Source of the DNA: CAIWHR01 sp963724975
GTDB lineage: Bacteria > Pseudomonadota > Gammaproteobacteria > Burkholderiales > Casimicrobiaceae
Direction: 5' to 3'
Assembly: GCA_963724975.1 (NCBI GenBank)
Contig: CAVRXB010000005.1
Coordinates: 372,001-436,000, forward strand
Length of the DNA: 64,000 bases
Position numbers and translations under genes: made by a program. The notes beneath the pieces are model-generated. The model was not told where the DNA came from. It worked only from the letters and a program-made list of their open reading frames with translations, and ran no database searches. Each line of letters starts with the position of its first letter. Position 1 is the stretch's first letter. This document shows, piece by piece, positions 18,626 to 25,890 of this stretch.

Positions 18626-19801
18626 ATGGCAATGAAAAAGACACGCAGGAAAACGAATGGCGCCGCGCCGCACCGCGCTCGCACGCACCACGGGCTTCCG
18701 GGCCAGGCGGTGCTGGTCCTGCAGGGCGGGGGTGCGCTCGGCGCCTATCAGGTCGGCGTCTACCAGGCGATGCACGAAGCGGGCATCGAGCCCGACTGGG
18801 TCATCGGCACCTCGATCGGTGCAATCAATGCCGGACTCATCGCCGGCAATGCGCCGCGAAACCGAATGGCGAAGCTGCGCGAGTTCTGGCGCCGCGTCGA
18901 GCACGGATCGGAGCACGACTTCACGCGCCTTTTCACGGGACTCGGCAATTCCGGGACGAATCTTTCGACGGTGCTGCGCGGGATTCCCGCATTTTTCGAG
19001 CCGAATCCGATGGCGTGGTGGAGCGCGCACCTGCCGCTCGGCATCGAGCGCGCCGCCTATTACAGCACCGCGCTTCTCCGGGAAAACCTGACTGACCTCG
19101 TGGACCTCGCGCATTGCAAGGAGCACAAGATTCGGCTGACGGTCGGCGCCGTCAATGCCAACACCGGCGAGATGCGCTATTTCGACAGCCGGGATGAAAC
19201 GCTCGGCATCGAGCACGTGCTCGCCTCGGGCGCGCTGCCGCCCGCGTTTCCCGCCGTACGCATCGATGGCCAGCCCTACTGGGACGGCGGCATCTATTCG
19301 AATACACCGGTCGAGGCTGTGCTTGACGACAAGCCGCGGCAGGATTCGGTGATCTTCACGGTGAACGTGTGGAACCCCGAGGGCCCGGAACCGGAATCGG
19401 TCTGGCAAGTGATGGGACGGCAAAAGGACATCCAGTTCGCGAGCCGGGCGAAGAGCCATATTGCGCGGCAGCAGCAGATCCACCACTTGCGCCACATCAT
19501 CCGCGAGCTGTCGAAGGAGCTGCCGCCGAGTCGGCGTAACTCGCCCCACGCGAAGGAGTTGGCCTCGTGGGGCTGCGGGACGACGATGCACGTCGCGCGG
19601 CTCGTCGCGCCCAAGCTCGACGCCGAAGACCATACCAAGGACATCGACTTCACGCCCGCCGGGATTCGCGCGCGCTGGCAGGCCGGCTACGAGGACACGC
19701 AGCGATTGCTCGAGCGAGCGCCCTGGACCGCGCCCGTCGACCCAATCGACGGTGTGGTGATTCACGATCCGATTGCCGCCGATGGGCATGTGATCGCCTA
19801 A
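18626..19801 (+). CDS. Patatin-like phospholipase
   Basis: The 391-aa protein has a basic N-terminus and then the patatin motifs: oxyanion GGGALGAY (about 34-41), nucleophile elbow GTSIG with Ser63, and the catalytic Asp in DGGIYSN (Asp220). The tail resembles PHB-granule-linked patatins (DIDFTPAGIRARWQAGYEDTQRLL, a DUF3734-like end). It is expected to be a lipid acyl hydrolase, acting on membrane lipids or near PHB granules. Co-direction with bdhA supports a link with PHB metabolism. The gene is intact. Confidence 0.9.
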   Translation: MAMKKTRRKTNGAAPHRARTHHGLPGQAVLVLQGGGALGAYQVGVYQAMHEAGIEPDWVIGTSIGAINAGLIAGNAPRNRMAKLREFWRRVEHGSEHDFTRLFTGLGNSGTNLSTVLRGIPAFFEPNPMAWWSAHLPLGIERAAYYSTALLRENLTDLVDLAHCKEHKIRLTVGAVNANTGEMRYFDSRDETLGIEHVLASGALPPAFPAVRIDGQPYWDGGIYSNTPVEAVLDDKPRQDSVIFTVNVWNPEGPEPESVWQVMGRQKDIQFASRAKSHIARQQQIHHLRHIIRELSKELPPSRRNSPHAKELASWGCGTTMHVARLVAPKLDAEDHTKDIDFTPAGIRARWQAGYEDTQRLLERAPWTAPVDPIDGVVIHDPIAADGHVIA

Positions 19802-19835
19802 GACCATGCGCGTTCCCGCCGCTCGGCATGCGGTT

Positions 19836-19863
19836 GTAAGGTGAGCGGTATCGATACGACTAA
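19836..19863 (+). promoter_or_regulatory. ECF-type promoter element upstream of the zf-HC2 gene
   Basis: GTAAGGT is followed after 14 nt by CGACTAA. It lies 96 nt before the proposed TTG start of the small zinc-finger protein. Confidence 0.6.
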
Positions 19864-19959
19864 GCCCTTTCCAACCCATCTCAGCGCGGCGCTTGAAGTC
19901 TCACTCGCGGCGGCGTCCCCGCTCATCTCGGGCCCGGCCAACCGCCGGATTCACCTTCC

Positions 19960-20139
19960 TTGGGCAGCATCCTGAATTGCAAGGACGCAACGCGCCTCAT
20001 CTCGCGCGAGTTGGACGCCCCGTTGCCGTTGGGGCGCCGGCTGTTGCTGCACGTCCACCTGTTCTGGTGCGACGCGTGCCGCGACTTCGTCCGGCAGACG
20101 ATGCTGTTGCGCGACGCCATGCGCCGCTACCGGAGTTGA
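19960..20139 (+). CDS. Small zf-HC2 anti-sigma-like protein
   Basis: A 59-codon frame contains ILNCKDATRLISRELDAPL and then HLFWCDACRDFVRQ. This is the Cys-x(n)-His-x3-Cys-x2-Cys pattern of zf-HC2 (ChrR/RsrA-type) zinc-binding anti-sigma factors. Such short proteins commonly sit beside the ECF sigma gene in operons with DUF2282, DUF692, DUF2063 and DoxX. Here the partner sigma gene is absent, but an ECF-type promoter precedes it. No ATG or GTG is in frame; the TTG at 19960 is the only usual start codon, and family members normally begin at the residue before LNCK. The start is therefore doubtful. Confidence 0.55.
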   Translation: MGSILNCKDATRLISRELDAPLPLGRRLLLHVHLFWCDACRDFVRQTMLLRDAMRRYRS

Positions 20140-20222
20140 CCGCGGCGTCGGGACGCGTGAACATGCGGGCTGCGCCAGCATCTCCCCAGGTGTCAGGATA
20201 TCGACACCCGTCGCAGCGCTTC

Positions 20223-20250
20223 GTAAGGTCGGTCCTGCAGGCTCGACCAA
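20223..20250 (+). promoter_or_regulatory. ECF-type promoter element upstream of the bufferin operon
   Basis: GTAAGGT is followed after 14 nt by CGACCAA, 56 nt before the ATG of the DUF2282 gene. The GTAAGGT box is identical to the copy at 19836. Confidence 0.7.
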
Positions 20251-20306
20251 CGCGATAGATGGGCACCGTGCCTGTCTCTCGCCCCTCTCAACTGGAGATA
20301 TTCTCG

Positions 20307-20573
20307 ATGAACCACCAATCCACGATTCACGCCGCTATCGCCGGCATCCTCGCGCTCGGTGTCGCTTCGACCGCGCTCGCCGGCCCGGTCACGCCGCAGC
20401 CCGGCCAGGAAAAATGCTACGGCATCGCCAAGGGCGGCCAGAATGATTGCGGCACCGCAAAGCACGCGTGCGCAGGACTGGGCGCCAAGACAGATAACGA
20501 CAAGAGCGAATGGAAATACGTCGCCAAGGGCACGTGCGAGAAAGCCGGCGGCACGACCGTAGCACCGAAGTAA
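20307..20573 (+). CDS. bufA: Bufferin-1 type RiPP precursor (DUF2282)
   Basis: The 88-aa protein has a signal peptide (about residues 1-25, ending STALAG) and a short core with four conserved cysteines at 37, 48, 55 and 77 in the contexts EKCYGIAKGGQNDCGT, HACAG and GTCEKAGG. DUF2282 proteins of this pattern are bufferin precursors. The MNIO enzyme encoded next converts Cys residues to thiooxazoles, and the exported peptide sequesters copper. Start 20307 is chosen for the signal peptide, with GGAG about 10 nt upstream. It is the first gene of a bufA-bufB-bufC set. Confidence 0.88.
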   Translation: MNHQSTIHAAIAGILALGVASTALAGPVTPQPGQEKCYGIAKGGQNDCGTAKHACAGLGAKTDNDKSEWKYVAKGTCEKAGGTTVAPK

Positions 20574-20640
20574 CGGTCCGCTCGGGACTTGTTCCTCCCA
20601 ATCCGGCCGGACGCGACGTCGCCCGGCCGGGTTCCGCACC

Positions 20641-21477
20641 ATGAAATCTCCTCCACTGCCGATTGGTGCAGGCATCGGACTGCGCACGCCTCATGCGCGG
20701 CAGGTGAAGGATGAGCACCCTGCTGTGCCTTGGCTCGAAGTCCATAGCGAGAACTACTACGTCGACGGCGGGCCTGCGCTTGCAACACTCGATCGCATTC
20801 GTGTCGACTATCCACTGTCGCTTCACGGCGTCGGCATGTCGCTCGGCTCTACTGATCCGCTCGATCGCGCCCATCTTGCAAAGCTCGCGCGCTTGATCGA
20901 GCGCACCGAGCCGGCTTTCGTCTCGGAGCATCTTTGCTGGAGCGGCGTCGGCGGCCGCGCGCTGAATGATCTTCTGCCGCTGCCGTACACTGAAGAGTCG
21001 CTCGCCCTCGTCTGTGCGCGAGTGTCGGAGGTGCAGGAGCTCCTTGGGCGCACGATCCTGGTCGAGAACGTCTCGACTTATCTCGCGTTCGCCGACGCGA
21101 CAATTCCGGAATGGGAGTTCGTCGCCGCCGTCGCACGCCGCACGGGTTGCAAGCTGCTGTGCGACGTCAACAACATCTACGTCAACGCCGTGAATCACGG
21201 TTTCGATGCCGGCACATACCTTGCCGCGATGCCACGCGATGCGGTTGCCGAAATCCATCTCGCGGGATTCGAAGCGACAGAGACGTGCCTGATTGATACC
21301 CATGGAGCGCCGGTCGCGCCTCCCGTATGGGCGCTTTACCGGCGTGCCATCGCGCTCTTCGGTCCGGTGCCGACGCTGATCGAGTGGGACACCGAGATCC
21401 CGCCGCTTGCGACGCTGCTCGCCGAAGCCGCGACCGCGCAGGCGATCATGGATACGCCGGATGCCGTCGCTGCGTGA
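20641..21477 (+). CDS. bufB: MNIO-family RiPP-modifying enzyme (DUF692, BufB)
   Basis: The 278-aa TIM-barrel protein shows the multinuclear non-heme iron ligand motifs: SLHGVGMSLG (His62), SEHLCW (His97), VENVSTYL (Glu142), CDVNNIYVN (Asp175), EIHLAGF (His206), DTHGAPV (His221) and IEWDTEIP (Glu248). Members use a mixed-valent iron centre and O2 to remodel cysteines of a partner peptide, here BufA. The 3' end overlaps the start of bufC by 17 nt, a sign of coupled translation. Assignment of individual residues as ligands is by motif only. Confidence 0.92.
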   Translation: MKSPPLPIGAGIGLRTPHARQVKDEHPAVPWLEVHSENYYVDGGPALATLDRIRVDYPLSLHGVGMSLGSTDPLDRAHLAKLARLIERTEPAFVSEHLCWSGVGGRALNDLLPLPYTEESLALVCARVSEVQELLGRTILVENVSTYLAFADATIPEWEFVAAVARRTGCKLLCDVNNIYVNAVNHGFDAGTYLAAMPRDAVAEIHLAGFEATETCLIDTHGAPVAPPVWALYRRAIALFGPVPTLIEWDTEIPPLATLLAEAATAQAIMDTPDAVAA

Positions 21478-22240
21478 GCTGCAGCGCGACTTCGCGGCGA
21501 CGCTGTTCGCCGGCGACGACGCCGCTCCGCCATTCGCGACGGTGCCGGCCGACCGGGCGGCCGAGCGAATCGCGGTTTACCGCCGCGCAGTTTTCGCCAA
21601 CTATCGAAATGCGCTCGCCGCGACCTATCCTGTCGTGCAAAGGATTGTCGGCGCGCCGTTGTTCAACGCTGCCGTCGACGCGTTCGTCGCCAAGCATCCC
21701 TCGACGAGCGGGGACCTCAACATCTACGGCGATACGTTCGGCGCGTTTCTCGACTCCTATGCGCCGGCAGGCGATTTCCCGCACCTTGCCGATGTCGCTG
21801 CGCTCGAATGGGCGCAGGACGAGGCGAATCGCGCCGCTGACGGCGAATCATCCCCCCGCGACGTGCTCGCCGAGCTGACCATCATGGCAACGGCGCAGCT
21901 GCCGGGTGCGTTGCTCACGCTCGCGCCATCGTGCCGTCTCGTCGGCTCACGCTATCCGATTCTGCGCGTCTGGCAGGCGAACCAAGGTGTTGGCACAGCC
22001 GGCGAGCACGTTTCGCTCGACGCCGGACCGGACCGGCTGCTGATTCACCGCGAACCGGACGGTGTCACGATCGAGCGTGTGGGCGCTGGCGAGTACGCAT
22101 GGTTCGCAGCGCTGGCCAAAGGAAGGTCGCTGGGCGAAGCGATCGAAGCGGCGCAGAACGCCGATTCGTCATTCGACTTGGGCACGGCATTGCGCGCTCG
22201 CATCGAAGACGGTGTGATCGCCGGGGTCAGGGCCGCGTAA
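21461..22240 (+). CDS. bufC: Partner/recognition protein of the MNIO enzyme (DUF2063, BufC)
   Basis: The 259-aa protein starts MPSLRELQRDFAATLF. Its N-terminal DUF2063 domain carries ERIAVYRRAVFANYRNALAATYPVVQRIVG and LNIYGDTFGAFLDSYAP, typical of the family. The C-terminal half is a small alpha/beta domain. Known homologues bind the leader of the precursor and present it to the DUF692 enzyme. The ATG lies inside the end of bufB (17-nt overlap). The gene is complete. Confidence 0.9.
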   Translation: MPSLRELQRDFAATLFAGDDAAPPFATVPADRAAERIAVYRRAVFANYRNALAATYPVVQRIVGAPLFNAAVDAFVAKHPSTSGDLNIYGDTFGAFLDSYAPAGDFPHLADVAALEWAQDEANRAADGESSPRDVLAELTIMATAQLPGALLTLAPSCRLVGSRYPILRVWQANQGVGTAGEHVSLDAGPDRLLIHREPDGVTIERVGAGEYAWFAALAKGRSLGEAIEAAQNADSSFDLGTALRARIEDGVIAGVRAA

Positions 22241-22254
22241 TGAAAATTGAACGT

Positions 22255-22282
22255 GTAAGTTGAACGCTTGGCGCTCGACCCA
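22255..22282 (+). promoter_or_regulatory. ECF-type promoter element upstream of doxX
   Basis: GTAAGTT is followed after 14 nt by CGACCCA, beginning 14 nt after the bufC stop and ending 31 nt before the DoxX start. It suggests DoxX has its own regulated start within the operon. Confidence 0.6.
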
Positions 22283-22313
22283 TGATCAGCCCTATCCTCT
22301 GGAGCGCACGATC

Positions 22314-22796
22314 ATGCAAACCGCAGCCACGCTGACACCGCAACCGGACTCGCCGATGACACGCGGGATACGCCTCTACGCTGCTGCCGCCGCGCTCGTC
22401 GACAGGCTGCAGCCCCTCTTCGCTCTCGGGCTTCGCCTCTACGTCGCTCGCGTGTTCCTGACTTCGGGCATGATCAAGCTCGGCAACTGGGCAGGTACGC
22501 TGGGTCTTTTCCAGAATGAATACCACGTGCCGCTGCTGCCTCCGAATGTCGCCGCAGTGCTCGGAACCGCCGCTGAGGTCGGCTTGCCGGTATTCCTTGC
22601 GCTCGGGCTTGGCACGCGTGCCGCGGCGTTCGCATTGTTCGTGTTCAACATCGTCGCCGCCACGTCGTATCCGGACTTATCGCCCGCCGGGCTGAAGGAC
22701 CACATCCTGTGGGGAACGATGCTGCTGGTGACGCTGTTCTACGGTCCCGGAAAAATCGCCGTCGACGAATGGCTGCGGCGGCGCTACGCCCCGTAA
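22314..22796 (+). CDS. DoxX family membrane protein
   Basis: The 160-aa protein has four membrane segments and the DoxX signature LRLYVARVFLTSGMIKLGNW, followed by LLPPNVAAVLGTAAEVGLPVFLALGLGTR and the DLSPAGLKDHILWGTMLL loop. DoxX proteins are common last members of bufferin and other MNIO operons; a quinone- or redox-linked role is suggested in the literature but not proven. Start 22314 follows GGAG at suitable spacing; the longer frame from 22260 would run through the promoter element. A strong hairpin follows the gene. Confidence 0.85.
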   Translation: MQTAATLTPQPDSPMTRGIRLYAAAAALVDRLQPLFALGLRLYVARVFLTSGMIKLGNWAGTLGLFQNEYHVPLLPPNVAAVLGTAAEVGLPVFLALGLGTRAAAFALFVFNIVAATSYPDLSPAGLKDHILWGTMLLVTLFYGPGKIAVDEWLRRRYAP

Positions 22797-22823
22797 CTGA
22801 TCCGCCTTCGGCTTCGGCAGCAC

Positions 22824-22857
22824 GGCGGGTGATCATCCGCACTCACGATCACCCGCC
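22824..22857 (+). terminator. Hairpin after doxX
   Basis: GGCGGGTGATC and GATCACCCGCC form a perfect 11-bp stem with a 12-nt loop, followed by CTTCC. It is a plausible terminator closing the bufferin-DoxX operon before dctP, although the T-run is weak. Confidence 0.55.
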
Positions 22858-22976
22858 CTTCCAGGCGCCAGAATAAATGTAGAATGCCTCCGGGCGACCC
22901 AGCCACGGACCGTCGGCTGGGCGCAACCATCAAGTGCGGGCAGCAAAGAACCGCACAACCAGTCAAGGAGGGTTTC

Positions 22977-23969
22977 ATGAAGCGTCGCGATTTCGTCAAG
23001 CTGTGCGGTTCGTCCGTCGCCCTGAGCGCGGCAGGCGTCCCGGGGATTGCCTCGGCCCAGGACAAGGTGGTCTGGAAGGCCTCCGACGTGCATCCGTTGG
23101 GCTACCCAACCGTCGAAGCGGTTCAGCGCATGGGCAAGAAGCTCGAGGCGCAGACCAACGGCCGCATCAGCATCCAGATGTACCCGCTGATGCAGCTCGG
23201 CGGCGAGAAGGAAATGATCGAGCAGGCGCAGGTCGGCGCGCTGCAGATCGCGCGCATATCGGTAGGCGCGATGGGGCCGGTGGTGGACGACCTCAACGTG
23301 TTCAACATGCCGTTCATCTTCCGCGACGAAGCGCACATGCGCAAAGTGATCGACGGCCCGATCGGAGTCGAGCTGCTCGAGCGCGTGTCCAACTCGCCGC
23401 AGTCGCGACTGATCGTCCTCGGCTGGATGGATGCCGGCACGCGCAACGTCTACTCGAACAAGCCGGTGACCAAGCCGGCCGACCTCAAGGGCATGAAGAT
23501 CAGGATGATGGGTAACCCGATCTTCGTCGAGACGATGAACGCCATGGGCGGCAACGGTGTGGCGATGGGTTTCAACGAGCTCTACTCCGCGCTGCAGTCG
23601 GGCGTGGTCGATGGTGCCGAGAACAATGAGCCGACGCTGCTCGCGCAGAACCACTACACCGTCAGCAAGGTGTACAGCCTGACCGGCCACCTGATCATCC
23701 CTGAGATTTTCGTGTTCTCGAAGCGCACCTGGGACGGAATGTCGAAGGCCGACCAGGAGCTGTTGCGCAAGCTCTCGCGGGAGGCGCAATTCGAGCAGCG
23801 GGCACTGTGGGATGCGTACGTCAAGGAGGCCGAAGTCAAGCTGAAGGCGGCCGGCGTGCAGTTCGTCCAGGCCGACAAGGCCGCGTTCTACAAGGCGACC
23901 CAGCCGATCCGCGACAAGTACGGCGCCAAGTACGCCGGGCTGATGAAGCAGATCGAAGACACGAGGTAA
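22977..23969 (+). CDS. dctP: TRAP transporter solute-binding protein DctP
   Basis: The 330-aa protein has a twin-Arg-like leader (MKRRDFVKLCGSSVALSAAG, cleavage near IASA). The DctP/TAXI-unlike fold follows: GYPTVEAVQRMGKKLEAQTNGRI, QLGGEKEMIEQAQVGALQIARIS and the ligand-gating Arg region PADLKGMKIRMMGNP, with MGFNELYSALQSGVVDGAENN. It captures an organic acid in the periplasm; the ligand is not readable from sequence. AAGGAGG precedes the ATG. It is followed by dctQ and dctM on the same strand. Confidence 0.93.
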   Translation: MKRRDFVKLCGSSVALSAAGVPGIASAQDKVVWKASDVHPLGYPTVEAVQRMGKKLEAQTNGRISIQMYPLMQLGGEKEMIEQAQVGALQIARISVGAMGPVVDDLNVFNMPFIFRDEAHMRKVIDGPIGVELLERVSNSPQSRLIVLGWMDAGTRNVYSNKPVTKPADLKGMKIRMMGNPIFVETMNAMGGNGVAMGFNELYSALQSGVVDGAENNEPTLLAQNHYTVSKVYSLTGHLIIPEIFVFSKRTWDGMSKADQELLRKLSREAQFEQRALWDAYVKEAEVKLKAAGVQFVQADKAAFYKATQPIRDKYGAKYAGLMKQIEDTR

Positions 23970-24033
23970 CCGCTGTTACCTGGGCACACGGGCCGCCGGG
24001 CCCGCGTGCCCTTGTTTTGTCCGGGGCCCCCGC

Positions 24034-24558
24034 ATGAACGCCAAGCTTCGCTATCAGCAGGCTATGGAGTGGCTGTACGTTGCCTGCGTCGTGATCTCCG
24101 GTTGCGCGCTCGTGGCGATCACGCTGATCATCCCGTTAGGCGTGTTCATGCGCTACGCGATGAACAATCCGCTGGCCTGGCCGGAGCCGGCCGCGGTCAT
24201 CATGATGGTCATGTTTTCGTTCCTCGGCGGGGCGGCGGTGTACCGCGCCAACGTGCACATCGCGGTCGAGGCGCTGCTGAACGCGGTCGCGCCCCCCGTG
24301 CGACGCGTGATGCTGTGGGGTGTGGACGCCTGCATGGCGGCCACCGCGCTGTTCATGCTGGGCTATGGCATCCAGCTTTGCATCGTCACGCGCTACTCGA
24401 CGATGGCCGAATTCCCGGCGGTTTCGCAGGGGCTCGTCTATCTGCCGATTCCGGTCGCCGGCCTGCTGACGCTGCTGTTCGTCATCGAGCGCGTCTTTGT
24501 CGGCGATCCGCCGAAGACCTCGCTGATGTACAGCGACCAGGCCTCGGAGCTGGAATAG
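24034..24558 (+). CDS. dctQ: TRAP transporter small permease DctQ
   Basis: The 174-aa protein has four membrane segments with the DctQ pattern: a conserved FMRYAMNNPLAWPEPAAVIMMVMFSFLGGAAVYR stretch in the first half and LVYLPIPVAGLLTLLFVIER near the end. It forms the membrane complex with DctM. Its stop lies 2 bp before the dctM start, and dctP is 64 bp upstream. Confidence 0.9.
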   Translation: MNAKLRYQQAMEWLYVACVVISGCALVAITLIIPLGVFMRYAMNNPLAWPEPAAVIMMVMFSFLGGAAVYRANVHIAVEALLNAVAPPVRRVMLWGVDACMAATALFMLGYGIQLCIVTRYSTMAEFPAVSQGLVYLPIPVAGLLTLLFVIERVFVGDPPKTSLMYSDQASELE

Positions 24559-24560
24559 CG

Positions 24561-25841
24561 ATGGATATTCTGGTCCTCCTCGGCGGGTTCTGCGTTCTCT
24601 GCGCGCTCGGCCTGCCGGTCGCGTACGCGCTTGGCCTCTCCGCGATTGCGGCGGCGATCTACGTCGATATCCCGCTCGAAGCGGTGATGCTCAAGATTTC
24701 CGACGGCACCGACGACTTCGCGCTGCTCGCGATCCCGTTCTTCGTGCTGGCCGGCGCGATCATGGCCGAAGGCGGGATGGCGGCGCGGCTGATCAACCTC
24801 GCCAAGGTGTTCGTCGGCGCCATTCGCGGCGGACTCGCGATGGTCAACGTCCTCGCCAGCACGCTGTTTGGCTGCATCTCGGGTTCATCGGTCGCCGATA
24901 CGGCATCGATCGGCTCGGTGATGATTCCGCAGATGATCAAGGCGGGCTACCCGCGGATATTCGCCACCAACGTGACCATCTGCGGCTCGGTGCAGGCGCT
25001 GCTGATCCCGCCGTCGCACAACGCCGTCATCTATTCGCTCGCCGCCGGCGGCGTGGTTTCGGTCGCGCATCTGTTCCTCGCCGGCATCTTCCCGGGCCTG
25101 CTGTTCGGGATTTGCCTGCTCGGTCTCGTGCTGTGGACAGCGCACAAGCGCCAGTTCCCGAAGGGCGAGGCGGTGGCATTGAAGGCGATTCCAAAGATCG
25201 TCGCCGATGCGCTGTGGGGACTCGTCACCGTCGTCATCATCATGGGCGGCATCCTCACCGGCGTGTTCACGCCGACCGAGTCGGCGGCGGTGGCCTGTGT
25301 CTACGCGTTCCTGGTCACGTTCCTGGTCTACCGCGACTACAAGTGGCGGGAGTTGCCGCATCTCGTCCACCGCGTGGTCAAGACGGTCGCGATGGTGATG
25401 ATGCTGATCGGATTCTCGGTCGCCTTCGGCTACATGATGGCGATCATGCAGATTCCCGCCAAGATGACGCAATTCTTCCTGCATCTCTCGGACAACAAGT
25501 ACGTCTTCCTGCTGCTGGTCAACATCCTGCTGCTGATCCTCGGCACGTTCATGGACCTCGCACCGATGCTGCTGATCTGCACGCCGATCTTCATGCCGGT
25601 GATCCTGAAGCTCGGAATCGATCCGGTGCATTTCGGCATGATAATGATCCTGAATCTCGGGATCGGCTTGATCACGCCGCCGGTGGGACCGACGCTGTTC
25701 GTCGGTTGCGCGATCGGCAAGGTGACGATGGAGCAGGTGTCGAAGGAGCTATGGCCGTTCTATGGCGCGATGTGCCTCGCACTGCTCCTCGTTACCTACA
25801 TTCCTGCACTCTCGCTCTGGTTGCCTGGCCTGATGAAGTAG
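24561..25841 (+). CDS. dctM: TRAP transporter large permease DctM
   Basis: The 426-aa protein has about 12 membrane segments. Diagnostic stretches include LLAIPFFVLAGAIMAEGGMAARL, STLFGCISGSSVADTASIGSVMIPQM and LNLGIGLITPPVGPTLFVGC. It transports the DctP-bound solute with Na+ symport. The ATG at 24561 follows the dctQ stop directly; the frame further upstream is not coding. It converges with the P-type ATPase gene 49 bp away. Confidence 0.93.
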   Translation: MDILVLLGGFCVLCALGLPVAYALGLSAIAAAIYVDIPLEAVMLKISDGTDDFALLAIPFFVLAGAIMAEGGMAARLINLAKVFVGAIRGGLAMVNVLASTLFGCISGSSVADTASIGSVMIPQMIKAGYPRIFATNVTICGSVQALLIPPSHNAVIYSLAAGGVVSVAHLFLAGIFPGLLFGICLLGLVLWTAHKRQFPKGEAVALKAIPKIVADALWGLVTVVIIMGGILTGVFTPTESAAVACVYAFLVTFLVYRDYKWRELPHLVHRVVKTVAMVMMLIGFSVAFGYMMAIMQIPAKMTQFFLHLSDNKYVFLLLVNILLLILGTFMDLAPMLLICTPIFMPVILKLGIDPVHFGMIMILNLGIGLITPPVGPTLFVGCAIGKVTMEQVSKELWPFYGAMCLALLLVTYIPALSLWLPGLMK

Positions 25842-25890
25842 GGCGTCGGGCGGCTGACGCCCGCCCGAGGACGCCTCATGCCTCGCTTCG

